Notes under the pieces: model-generated
What the model was told of the DNA's origin: nothing
Seen by the model: the letters and a program-made list of their open reading frames with translations, nothing else
The model's database searches: none
Program-made: the position numbers and the translations under genes
Assembly (NCBI GenBank): GCA_003979035.1
Contig: RXOA01000009.1
Location: forward strand, 1 to 33,379
Direction: 5' to 3'
Source: Candidatus Bipolaricaulota bacterium
Lineage (GTDB): Bacteria > Bipolaricaulota > Bipolaricaulia > UBA7950 > UBA9294
DNA length: 33,379 nt
Part shown: positions 15,889 to 23,926 of the stretch, in pieces
Position numbering within the stretch: position 1 is the stretch's first letter
Layout: each line of letters begins with the position of its first letter

Positions 15889-15940
15889 CGAATCTCCTAT
15901 TCACGTACTTGCCTGTCTTGGGTCGTGGGCGTTCTTGTGT

Positions 15941-17422
15941 CTAGGTGGCGTAGCGATCAAGGATCTCGCGAACTCTCGCAACGAGATCCGTACGGGCGAC
16001 GGTGATCTGCGCCGGCTGGCTGGCCAGCCACTCTTTGCGGTCCTCGATTCCCTGGGAGAGCTCCCTTCCCTGGCGCAGGTCCTTTAGCGCAACCTCATCA
16101 TTCTCCCGCTCATCCCCTCCGATGATGACGGCGACCGTCTTCCCGGTCTGGTCGCCGTACTTCAACTGGCGTCCGAAACGTCCGGCTCCGATATACAGTT
16201 CGGCGTTGATCCCCGCTTGCCGCAATTCGGCGGCCGCGGCCTGATAGTCGGACAGGTGATCGGGGTCCATCACCGTCACCAACACGGGCGCGGTGGCGAC
16301 GCGATCGGGGAGTCTGCCCAGCACGCGAAGCGCGTCGAGCAGCCGATCGACGCCAATCGACGCGCCGGTCGCCGGAATCTTCTTGCCGGTAAACCGTTGG
16401 ACAAGATTGTCGTAACGACCTCCGCCGAAGACGCTGCCGAATTGCTTGGCCTCGCCCTTCTCATCGCGGATCTCAAACATCAGCGTCGCTTCGTACACGG
16501 GGCCGGTGTAGTAACCGAGCCCGCGGACGATGGTTGAGTCGAATGCGACACGGTCTTCGCTGTAACCGGCCGCAGCCAGAAACGCGTCGATCTCGCGCAG
16601 TTCCTGCACACCGGCCTGCCCCAGCTCGGATCCTCCGACGAGCGTATCGAGGCGCTCGCAGAACTCTGTTCGGGAGGTGCGGGGAAGCTGCAGATAACGG
16701 TCCACCGTCTCGATCTGTGAAGGCTCGAGTTCGGCCCCAGGGGTGAAGTCGCCCGATTCGTCCAGCCGTCCTTTGCCGAGCAAGGCGAGCACGCCACTGC
16801 GGCCGATTCGGTCGAGCTTGTCGACGGCACGTAGCGCGGTCAGCGCTTGAGGCGATAGCTCGGCTCCCGGCTCGGCGTAGGCGACACCCGTCGCTTCGAG
16901 AATTCCCCCGAGGATCTTGCGGCTGCTGACGCGGACGAGGTACTCGCCTTGGCCGATGCCCAGCTCTTCGAGCGCATCGGAAATCAGACAACACGCCTCG
17001 GCGTCGGCAATCACGCTGGGAACGCCCACCGTGTCGAAGTCCATTTGATAGAACTCGCAGAAACGGCCCGGACCCGGCTTCTCCATGCGCCACACGGGAG
17101 CGATCTGGTAGCGGCGAAACGGAATCGGCAGGTCGGGATACGACGCGGCGACGCGCGACAACGGCGCGGTGAGGTCGTAACGCAACGCGACCCACTCCCC
17201 ATCCGCATTGCGCAGGGCGAAGATGCCTCCTTCGGGCGTGTCGCTTTCCGGCAAGTACTTGCCGAGCACATCCACGTATTCCAGAGCCGGCGTTTCCAGG
17301 GGAAGGAAACCGTAGCGCTCATAGACTTTGCGCACCGAATCGATCAGCTGTTGGCGGGCCGCGGCGAGTGCCGGTAGGGAATCCCGGAACCCCTTCAGCA
17401 AGCGTGGCTCGAGTGTTGTCAT
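15941..17422 (-). CDS. hisS: Histidyl-tRNA synthetase, divergent (alphaproteobacterial-like) type
   Basis: A 493-residue class II synthetase that charges tRNA-His with histidine. Visible: 'LLKGFRDSLP' at the N-terminus, 'ALRYDLTAPLSR' (79-90), motif 2 in 'RRYQIAPVWRMEKPGPGRFCEFYQMDFDTVG' (103-133), the histidine-binding 'RGLGYYTGPVYEA' (300-312), motif 3 in 'GASIGVDRLLDAL' (353-365), and a C-terminal anticodon-binding domain (~380-493). 'EKPGPGRF' and the 'ADAEACCLISDALEELGI' segment are, from memory, typical of the alphaproteobacterial HisRS clade; the protein is also longer than E. coli HisRS (424). It is the first gene of a unit with the lyase (52 bases on) and tRNA-His. Confidence 0.93.
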   Translation of the reverse strand: MTTLEPRLLKGFRDSLPALAAARQQLIDSVRKVYERYGFLPLETPALEYVDVLGKYLPESDTPEGGIFALRNADGEWVALRYDLTAPLSRVAASYPDLPIPFRRYQIAPVWRMEKPGPGRFCEFYQMDFDTVGVPSVIADAEACCLISDALEELGIGQGEYLVRVSSRKILGGILEATGVAYAEPGAELSPQALTALRAVDKLDRIGRSGVLALLGKGRLDESGDFTPGAELEPSQIETVDRYLQLPRTSRTEFCERLDTLVGGSELGQAGVQELREIDAFLAAAGYSEDRVAFDSTIVRGLGYYTGPVYEATLMFEIRDEKGEAKQFGSVFGGGRYDNLVQRFTGKKIPATGASIGVDRLLDALRVLGRLPDRVATAPVLVTVMDPDHLSDYQAAAAELRQAGINAELYIGAGRFGRQLKYGDQTGKTVAVIIGGDERENDEVALKDLRQGRELSQGIEDRKEWLASQPAQITVARTDLVARVREILDRYAT

Positions 17423-17764
17423 CGCTCCCCCTTCACCCGCCGTTTCACGGCAAGTCTCCTGTGATCCGATTGTCGTATCCGCGAGAATATAGTTCGACAG
17501 TGCTCTCCAGGCAACCGAGCCCGGAAAGAGATGCGCGGAGGATCATCGGAGACAGGCCGTGCCTTCGCCGGATCTCGAGGGTCCGAGAGAATGGTCACGA
17601 CTGCCGAAATCGTTCCCGGTTGCCGCCTGAGTGTTGGCGGATTACGCTTGGCCTGTGGCGTGGAATCGATCCAGTGATTGGATCGGGAGATATCGAAAGC
17701 GTGGTGTGGCATTGATCCGCGAGTCGGATTGAGGGACAACGGAAGCCAAGGAGGTTGGTAGAGG
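17423..17764. other. Divergent intergenic region hisS / M29 peptidase
   Basis: About 340 bases containing the hisS promoter. The right end holds the AAGGAGG ribosome-binding site of the M29 gene. I see no clear promoter for the plus strand and no structured leader. Confidence 0.5.
17486..17514 (-). promoter_or_regulatory. Promoter of the hisS unit
   Basis: On the minus strand TTGCCT (17514-17509), a 17-base spacer and TATATT (17491-17486) give a good sigma70-type promoter, placing the start of transcription roughly 55-60 bases before the hisS ATG. No convincing promoter is seen between hisS and the lyase. Confidence 0.65.
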
Positions 17765-18871
17765 ATGGATCCCCGTATCGAGAAAGTGGCGGATGTCCTG
17801 GTCGGATACTCGGTGGCTGTCAAACCGGGCCAGAAGGTGATGATCTCCGGGACAACGGCCGCTGAGCCGCTGATCAAGGCATGCATGATCAAAGTCCTGC
17901 AGGCGGGTGGGCATCCGTTCTTGCGGGTCAGCCTTCCCGAGGCGAGCAGCCTTCACTACGAGTACTCCTCGGACGAGCAGCTTGCGCACATCCCCGATCC
18001 GCTGAAGCTGGTGTACGAGAAGTACGATGCGCTAATCACCATCTTGAGTTCCACCAACACCAAGGAACTGAGCGAGGTCCCGCCGGAGAAGCTTCGGCTT
18101 AGCTCGCAAGCAAGTAAGGGCTTGTTCAAGACGATGATCGAGCGTACGGCAGCGGGTGACCTCAACTGGGTTCTTGCGATGCATCCCACCGATGCCTACG
18201 CGCAAGACGCGGCAATGAGCAGGCACCAACTTGAGGAGTTCGTCTACGGGGCGTGCCTTCCCGATCCGGACGATCCGATCGGGTATTGGCGAGAGTTCTC
18301 GACCTGGCAACAACGGATCGTCGACGCGCTTGATCCGTGCAATACGTTGCACGTCGTCGCCCCGAACGTCGATCTCAGGATGAACATCAAAGGAAGGATC
18401 TTCGAGAACTGTGATGGCAAGAAAAACATGCCCGACGGTGAAGTGTTCACCGGTCCGGTGGAGGACAGTGTCGAAGGCCACGTGAAGTTTTCGTATCCCA
18501 CGACCTACCAAGGACGGCGGCTCACCGGGGTCGAACTATGGTTCGAGAAGGGACGCGTCGTCAAGGCTCGAGCGGACAATGACGAGGCGTTTCTGCTGCA
18601 GATGCTCGATGCGGACGAAGGGGCGCGATACGTCGGTGAGTTCGCGATCGGGACGAATCGGGGCGTAAAGCGGGCAATCGGGAACACACTGTTCGATGAG
18701 AAGATCCACGGTAGCTTCCACATGGCGGTCGGGGCCGGGATGCCCGAGACGGGAAGCAAGAACGAATCGGCGATTCACTGGGACATGGTTTGCGATCTCT
18801 CGGCGGAAGGAAAGATCTACGCCGATGATGCGCTGGTGTACGAAAAGGGAGAGTTCCTCATCGGAGACTGA
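17765..18871 (+). CDS. M29 family aminopeptidase (AmpS/PepS type)
   Basis: A 368-residue cytoplasmic metallo-aminopeptidase that removes N-terminal residues from peptides using two metal ions. Metal-ligand regions appear in order: 'MPDGEVFTGPVEDS' (Glu, ~222-235), 'RYVGEFAIGTN' (Glu, ~288-298), 'HGSFHMAVGAGMPET' (His, ~315-329) and 'AIHWDMVCDL' (His and Asp, ~336-345). The N-terminal 'YSVAVKPGQKVMISGTTAAEPLI' is the standard opening of the family. The start is supported by AAGGAGGTTGGTAGAGG. Its stop overlaps the start of the phosphatase gene (TGATG). Together with PepT and the S9 enzyme it points to active peptide use. Confidence 0.92.
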   Translation: MDPRIEKVADVLVGYSVAVKPGQKVMISGTTAAEPLIKACMIKVLQAGGHPFLRVSLPEASSLHYEYSSDEQLAHIPDPLKLVYEKYDALITILSSTNTKELSEVPPEKLRLSSQASKGLFKTMIERTAAGDLNWVLAMHPTDAYAQDAAMSRHQLEEFVYGACLPDPDDPIGYWREFSTWQQRIVDALDPCNTLHVVAPNVDLRMNIKGRIFENCDGKKNMPDGEVFTGPVEDSVEGHVKFSYPTTYQGRRLTGVELWFEKGRVVKARADNDEAFLLQMLDADEGARYVGEFAIGTNRGVKRAIGNTLFDEKIHGSFHMAVGAGMPETGSKNESAIHWDMVCDLSAEGKIYADDALVYEKGEFLIGD

Positions 18872-19656
18872 TGGCGATCGATCCGGGCTTCAGCCGCTTG
18901 CTCGACGAGGTCGCGGGGCTTCTCTCCGAGGAGCCCCGTCGCCTTCGCCGGTTGCCCGAAGGCGAATCGATCGTCTTTGTCGGAGACACGCACGGCGATC
19001 GCGACGCGACGGAGCAAGTCTTCGCTCAGTTCCCTCCCGATCGTTTCGTCGTTGTGTTTCTCGGAGACTACGTGGATCGCGGATCGGAGTCATTAGAGAA
19101 TCTGAGACTCCTTTTCACCCGGAAGCTCGCCTCTCCCGATCGCGTAATTCTGTTGATGGGAAACCACGAAGGATGGAACACGGCTCCGTTCACCCCGGCC
19201 GATTTCTGGCTGGGACTTCCTGAGCAGGAGGCCGAGCGGTTGGGAGCGGTGTTGCTTCATCTTCCATTCGCAGCCTGGCATCCCGGTGGCGTGCTTGCCC
19301 TGCATGGCGGACTGCCGGACATCGCTTCGCTCGAAGCGTTTGCCGAGATCCAGCTCGGGGACGAGAACTGGCGCCGCATCACATGGGGCGACTGGATCGA
19401 TGAAGGGCTGATCGCCTCTCCCTGGAGGGTCCGGCCGGCATTGGATCGAACGGAGTTCGAACGAGTCATGGAACAGCTCGACATGAAGCTTCTGGTCCGG
19501 TCGCATCAGCCGGCTGCTCCCACGTATCTGTACGACGATCGTTGTCTGACGCTGTTCACGTCCTGTGCCTACGGTGACGGAAGGCGGCAGGTGGCCGTGC
19601 TGCGCCCGGATCGGCTCCTCAATACGGCGAAAGATCTCGACCTGATCGAAATCTAG
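18871..19656 (+). CDS. PPP-family serine/threonine protein phosphatase-like metallophosphatase
   Basis: A 261-residue calcineurin-like phosphoesterase with all PPP motifs: 'GDTHG' (38-42), 'GDYVDRG' (65-71), 'GNHE' (97-100), a downstream 'LHGGLPD', and 'RSHQP' near the C-terminus, which together bind two metal ions. Such enzymes remove phosphate from phosphoserine/threonine proteins or from small molecules such as bis(5'-nucleosyl) tetraphosphate. The GDYVDRG/GNHE/LHGG set favours the PPP protein-phosphatase group. ATG 18871 overlaps the M29 stop, so translation is likely coupled. No partner kinase is visible. Substrate unknown. Confidence 0.87.
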   Translation: MAIDPGFSRLLDEVAGLLSEEPRRLRRLPEGESIVFVGDTHGDRDATEQVFAQFPPDRFVVVFLGDYVDRGSESLENLRLLFTRKLASPDRVILLMGNHEGWNTAPFTPADFWLGLPEQEAERLGAVLLHLPFAAWHPGGVLALHGGLPDIASLEAFAEIQLGDENWRRITWGDWIDEGLIASPWRVRPALDRTEFERVMEQLDMKLLVRSHQPAAPTYLYDDRCLTLFTSCAYGDGRRQVAVLRPDRLLNTAKDLDLIEI

Positions 19657-19686
19657 CCGCACGCGGCGCGGGTGACAGGAGGCCGG

Positions 19687-20610
19687 GTGAACCCAGACCT
19701 AGACCTGAACGGCTCGACCCGCGTCCGTGAGATCGAGGCAAAGACGCTTGTCAGTCGCGTTCCTCGATCAAACGACGGCTCCTGGTACCGCACGGACTAC
19801 AACATGAACGTCTATCGGGGGTGCCAACACCGCTGCATCTACTGTAACTCCCGAAGCGCCTGCTATCGCATCGATCGCTTCGACGACGAAATCGTGGTCA
19901 AGAAGAACGCAGTGGCGTTGCTGGAGGACGAGCTTCGACGGAAGCGAAACAAGGGAATTGTCGGCACAGGGTCGATGAGCGACCCCTACATGCCGCTCGA
20001 GGGTTGCCGTCAGCTGACCCGTCAATGCTTGGCCGTGATCGCTCGCTACGGGTTCGGTGTGCACATTCATACCAAGAGCGATCTGGTCGTGCGGGATCTG
20101 GATCTTCTCACCAAAATCCGTCGAATCAGTGGGCATGCCGTTGTTGCCGTGACCTTGACGACGGGGGACGACAACCTTGCGGCGAAGGTTGAGCCCTTCG
20201 CGCCGTCCCCGTCACGGAGGCTTGCCGCGCTGAAAACGCTCGCGGCGTCGGGAATCGAGACATGGGTCACGCTGATGCCGGTGCTGCCGTTTATCGAGGA
20301 CAATCAACCGAACCTGCTCGGCCTGGTGCATGCTGCTGCGGACGCGGGGGTCTTCGGGGTCTTTCCGTTTCCCGGGATGACGCTTCGCGATCGACAACGC
20401 GCGTACTACTACGAGCACCTGGCACAGCTCTTTCCCGGCTTTCGGGAGCTGTACGCTCGAACGTACGGCTCGTCGTACATTTGCCGGTCGCCCGATGCCG
20501 ATCGACTCATGGAATCCGTCCGATCGGCGTGCCGCGCCGCCGGCATGAAGACGCGTCCGATTCCGGAACCTCGAGACTGCGCGAAGGGCGAACAGCTTTC
20601 TCTGCTCTAG
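19687..20610 (+). CDS. Radical SAM protein, spore photoproduct lyase-like (SPL) family
   Basis: A ~307-residue radical SAM enzyme. The cluster motif is C-x3-C-x2-C in 'GCQHRCIYC' within 'MNVYRGCQHRCIYCNSR', the opening usual for the SPL/Rv2578c-type group, which binds a 4Fe-4S cluster and cleaves S-adenosylmethionine. 'GTGSMSDPYMPLEG' and 'HTKSDLVVRDLDLL' continue the family pattern ('SDPYQP-E', 'TKS-L-RD-DLL'). The reaction is unknown; true spore photoproduct lyases have other features and no sporulation genes are seen. GTG 19687 follows AGGAGG (short spacing) and is preferred over GTG 19672, which lacks a site. It lies 30 bases after the phosphatase gene, so the three genes probably form an operon. 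Confidence 0.87.
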   Translation: MNPDLDLNGSTRVREIEAKTLVSRVPRSNDGSWYRTDYNMNVYRGCQHRCIYCNSRSACYRIDRFDDEIVVKKNAVALLEDELRRKRNKGIVGTGSMSDPYMPLEGCRQLTRQCLAVIARYGFGVHIHTKSDLVVRDLDLLTKIRRISGHAVVAVTLTTGDDNLAAKVEPFAPSPSRRLAALKTLAASGIETWVTLMPVLPFIEDNQPNLLGLVHAAADAGVFGVFPFPGMTLRDRQRAYYYEHLAQLFPGFRELYARTYGSSYICRSPDADRLMESVRSACRAAGMKTRPIPEPRDCAKGEQLSLL

Positions 20611-20930
20611 GCACCTTTCACCTTAACAAGACGCATGTCGCATCCACATGCCGTGAACGTTGTCCGACAGGACATTCGTCGGGGGAAGGCATAGGACAAT
20701 CAAGGGAAAGTGTAGTTGAAGATGATTTGCCGCCCTTCACGCGTCTCGAGGGGGCATTGTGGCGAGCGGAGCGGAAGCAGTAAAGTGAAGGTGCCGGGTG
20801 GATCCCCCCCATACGGGAAACCGGGGTCCAACGCAGGATTCGGATCGGATGGCCATGTCATGGTCAGGGGAGCAAGTGCAGGCGGAAGCCGCCACCAGAG
20901 GTTGAGCTTGCTCGACAAAAAGGGGGGAAA
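20611..20930. other. Intergenic region, no gene seen
   Basis: About 320 bases between the radical SAM gene and the kinase. A minus-strand frame is open throughout but is proline-rich, has no start and runs antisense into the kinase, so I do not call it. A GGGGGG ribosome-binding site lies at the right end. Confidence 0.4.
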
Positions 20931-21587
20931 GTGAGGGAACAGCGAACCATGATCCTCTTCGAAGGGAACATTGCCGCGGGGAAGAGCACGGTCGGGCGCC
21001 GGCTCCACGAATCGGAACTGTTCGCGTTCATCGAAGAGCCGGTGGGGGCGTGGCAGAAGGAATTCGCATCGAATTTGCTGGAGATGTTCTATTCGGATCC
21101 CAATCGATGGTCGTTCACGTTCCAGCTGGCGGCGTTCACCACGCGGGCGAAGACCTGGACCGAAGTGCTGGCGATGACCGATCACCGCAACGTGGTTCTG
21201 GAACGATCGATCTACTGTGATCGCTACGTGTTCGCGAAGAACTGCTATCAGTCGGGGTTGATGACCGAGTCCGAATGGCAGCTGTATTGTCGGCTGTGGG
21301 ACTGGCTGGAATCCAATTGGTGTACCACCCCGGACCACATCGTCTATTTGCGGACGCCGGCAGAAGTGTGCCACGAGAGAATCCGCGAACGCGGGCGAAG
21401 CGAGGAAGACTCGATTCCGCTTGAGTACCTGCGCGATCTTGAGCGGCTTCACGATGAATGGCTGCTCGACAACCCTGATGTCACGATTATCGATGGCCGC
21501 AAGCAATGGACGGCCGAGGCAATCCATGACGTGTTGCTTGATCGGGGAATCGAACTGGGGACGAGCGAGCCGGCGATGGCCGGCTGA
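20931..21587 (+). CDS. Deoxynucleoside kinase (dNK/dCK/dGK family)
   Basis: A 218-residue kinase that phosphorylates deoxynucleosides with ATP for nucleotide salvage. It has a P-loop 'FEGNIAAGKST', a substrate-site 'EEPVGAW' (base for deoxyribose 5'-OH), the 'ERSIYCDRYVFA' motif (ERS) and a lid region 'RERGRSEEDSIPLEYLRDLERLHDEWL', all in family order. GTG 20931 follows GGGGGGAAA at short spacing; ATG 20949, six codons on, is the alternative. Base specificity cannot be read off reliably. Stands alone on the plus strand. Confidence 0.88.
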   Translation: MREQRTMILFEGNIAAGKSTVGRRLHESELFAFIEEPVGAWQKEFASNLLEMFYSDPNRWSFTFQLAAFTTRAKTWTEVLAMTDHRNVVLERSIYCDRYVFAKNCYQSGLMTESEWQLYCRLWDWLESNWCTTPDHIVYLRTPAEVCHERIRERGRSEEDSIPLEYLRDLERLHDEWLLDNPDVTIIDGRKQWTAEAIHDVLLDRGIELGTSEPAMAG

Positions 21588-21749
21588 TCCTTCTCGCCGA
21601 CGGTTCGTGTGGTAATGGTGGAAGCGGAGGCGCTTGGCGCGCCTTCGCTTCGTCTTTGCTGTCCGTAGCCGAAGTGCATTCCTGGGCGGAGCGGAACCAG
21701 TGCCGAGGAGCTCGTTTCTCGTCCTCCCAGGTCCTGCGGGATGTTCCGC

Positions 21750-22502
21750 TTACCAAGCGAGCGGATCCTGTTGATAGTAACGAGCAAGGACGCGGTACAA
21801 CGTGGGGACGTAGCGTTTCACGGATCGGGGATCCAGGAAGAACGCTTCCGTGGCCACGGCGAACATCTCTGCGGGGCTCTTCAGGCCGTAACGATCGATT
21901 GGTGCGTGGTTCGCACCGCCGGTGTCTCGTTCAACGATTCGGCGGGCATCACGCATCGCCGCTGCCCACTCGGCGCGGGCCGTCGCTGACGCGAGCGGCG
22001 GTGTTCCGTCCATGTCTCCGGTCTGTGCGTCGAGCTGATGAACGAATTCATGGACGACAACGTTTCTTCGGCTTGCCGGATCCAACCCCAGCTCGACTTC
22101 GTCCCACGACAGGACGACGGCACCGTGAATCCACGACTCGCCGCTGCGGATCTCCTCGGCTTCGGTGACGAATCCGGCCGGATCGACGTGCTTGGTGGAT
22201 ACGAAGAAGTTGGCCGGATAGAGGATGATCGAGCGAAGCTTCGGGAAGTAGGCGCTTTGTCTGTGGAGCAGCAGGATCGAGGCTTGCGAGGCGACAAGCA
22301 GCGGCATCGGGGCGCGAATCTCGAATCCTGCCGCGGCTTCAAATCTCTTCTCGGCGAGCAGAACCCGGGCATGGGCCTCGGTTTCCCTTTGATCATGCGG
22401 GGGAAGCCTCCGATACAGGGGGATCCTCATCAGCGGTTCCCGCCATGACGGATCAGTGGGCTGATCGCGGAGTCTCTTCCGTCGAGCTCCTCTTCGCCAC
22501 AT
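21750..22502 (-). CDS. MtfA-like zinc-dependent peptidase
   Basis: A 250-residue protein of the MtfA (M90) family. The zinc motif is HExxH in 'NVVVHEFVHQLD', followed by 'SPAEMFAVATEAFF', which holds the third ligand glutamate region. The earlier stretch 'SIILYPANFFVS' and 'GAVVLSWDEVELG' are also family-typical. E. coli MtfA is a cytosolic aminopeptidase that also binds the Mlc repressor; this role cannot be assumed here. The ORF track starts at 22601, but ATG 22502 (MWRRGARRKR) follows GGGAGGTGGACCCC and is the better start. It lies just after the C45-like gene on the same strand. Confidence 0.85.
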   Translation of the reverse strand: MWRRGARRKRLRDQPTDPSWREPLMRIPLYRRLPPHDQRETEAHARVLLAEKRFEAAAGFEIRAPMPLLVASQASILLLHRQSAYFPKLRSIILYPANFFVSTKHVDPAGFVTEAEEIRSGESWIHGAVVLSWDEVELGLDPASRRNVVVHEFVHQLDAQTGDMDGTPPLASATARAEWAAAMRDARRIVERDTGGANHAPIDRYGLKSPAEMFAVATEAFFLDPRSVKRYVPTLYRVLARYYQQDPLAW

Positions 22503-22611
22503 GGGGTCCACCTCCCTTTCCCACGGGTTCGGATGAAACGGATTGCGGATGATCCTGGTTGCCGACCACGCCATCCTACACCGGATGAACGGCCGCGCCA
22601 CGGGCTGTTCC

Positions 22612-23728
22612 CTATTCGGCTAGCAACCTGGGAGAGGCCTCCCAAAGCCAGGGGAGCCTTCCCCAACGTCCCCGGCTTGCCGCCGGGAATCCGCCGAATG
22701 TGTAGAGCAGCTCGCCTGATTGGGGGCAAGCGACGATCGAGTAGACAGTCCCGGACGCACCCCTTTCCCTGTTCCACGGCGGGGTCGGCAAGAAGCTCGA
22801 TCAGTTGTTGGGCGATCCAGTCTCCCCTCTGATCTTGATCCTGATCCTGATCCTGATCTTGATTCCGGCAGAGCGCCGCTGCCTTGCCGATCAACGTGTC
22901 GAGGCGGGATCGTGAGCCGAGATCGGCCGCCACTGCCGTGCGACGATGGTTGGTGCCCGCGATCCACGGCTTGGGGTCGCGCAACGCGCGGTGGTTGACA
23001 CAGCCGCACTCGAACACGGCGCGTGCTCCGGTCTTGCCGTCAACCGCGAACAACAACATCGCTGCGGTTCGCTGCACCGCGGCAAGGCGGTCGACCACAT
23101 CCCGGAGCCGCTCACACGTCTCCAGAGCATCGGTGATCCACACAGAGAAGAGCTGTGCCGGCTTCCCACGGACGGGACGATCTTCGGTGGGAAGGAAGTG
23201 GGCGTGAAGCCACAGTCGCTCGCGATTCACGCCGGTGGCGCTGAAGGTCTCTCCTTCCATCCCGAACAGCAGTGTGGGCAGACGACCATCGTGGTCGATA
23301 TCGCGGATGGTGGCGAACCCCCACAGGCCCGGAGCCCACAGGTCGTTGTTGCGGGCAATCCAGGTCTTGCCTTGGGATTCGACCAGAATCGAGCTGCAGC
23401 CGAACGAGATACACGACTCGACAAACGTCCATTCGGCGATCCGACACAACGGAACGCCGGACCCTTCAGAGAGTCCTTCCATCTCATCGACAAATCGGGA
23501 GGGGAGCGTCTCGAGGAAGCGACCCGTTTCCTGGTCGAGTCTTGTCCAATTCACGGTCCCGAAACGCGCCGGTCCCTCGGCAACGTAGGTCGCAATCGTC
23601 ATCTCCAACCGCTTCCCGATCATCCGACCCAGCTGACAGCCGATCGCTCGGGGCGTGCCCGAAGCTCGCTGGATCCGGGATGCAGCGCCCGTGTTTGGCT
23701 CCGACAACCTGCGTGACGGACTGGACAT
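22612..23728 (-). pseudogene. C45-type acyltransferase/amidohydrolase-like gene with a frameshift
   Basis: From ATG 23728 (after GGGAGATTCGC) the frame reads 'GTPRAIGCQLG', 'GCSSILVESQGKTWIARNNDLW' and later 'GVNRERLWLHAH', matching the C45 group related to acyl-CoA:6-aminopenicillanate acyltransferase, Ntn-hydrolases whose N-terminal nucleophile is a Cys. After 'LIELLADPAVEQ' the ORF-track frame becomes arginine/proline-rich nonsense, but the +1 frame continues 'NRERGASGTVYSIVACPQSGELLYTFGGFPAAS', the family's usual C-terminus, ending in TAG at 22614-22612. A single-base change near 22775-22800, next to a CCCC run, therefore splits the gene. It may be a real lesion or a sequencing error. A (Gln-Asp)n repeat lies just before it. 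Confidence 0.75.
22830..22865. repeat. Hexanucleotide tandem repeat inside the C45-like gene
   Basis: Six near-identical 6-base units (GATCCT/GATCTT) encode Gln-Asp repeats on the minus strand. Unit number can change without breaking frame. Confidence 0.8.
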
Positions 23729-23840
23729 GCGAATCTCCCATCGTCGGCATCCCACAAGGATGGTCAGAGTGTACGCCGTGTGTGCGGCTTGTTTCACGCT
23801 GGCGCCTCCGCGTGCCGGATCGTGGTCGTGATGTTGAAGG

Positions 23841-23913
23841 TTGACGCCGGTAGGTGGATTGAGTATTCTCGGATTCCGAACGAACGTTCGGTTTAAAACG
23901 AACGTTCGTTCGG
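23841..23913 (+). promoter_or_regulatory. Promoter and palindromic operator of the TetR gene
   Basis: TTGACG (23841-23846), a 17-base spacer and TATTCT (23864-23869) form a strong promoter. Directly after it, CCGAACGAACGTTC and GAACGTTCGTTCGG flank a TTTAAA core (23876-23913), giving one large inverted repeat that contains two CGAACGTTCG palindromes. Its position over the transcription start, 14 bases before the regulator's ATG, fits autorepression by a TetR dimer (or two dimers). Confidence 0.85.
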
Positions 23914-23926
23914 AAGTGACTGCACT

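Noticed and set aside
20700-21527. 275-residue minus-strand ORF
   Set aside because: It is mostly antisense to the deoxynucleoside kinase, whose motifs are clear on the plus strand; the remaining tail is proline-rich without a start.
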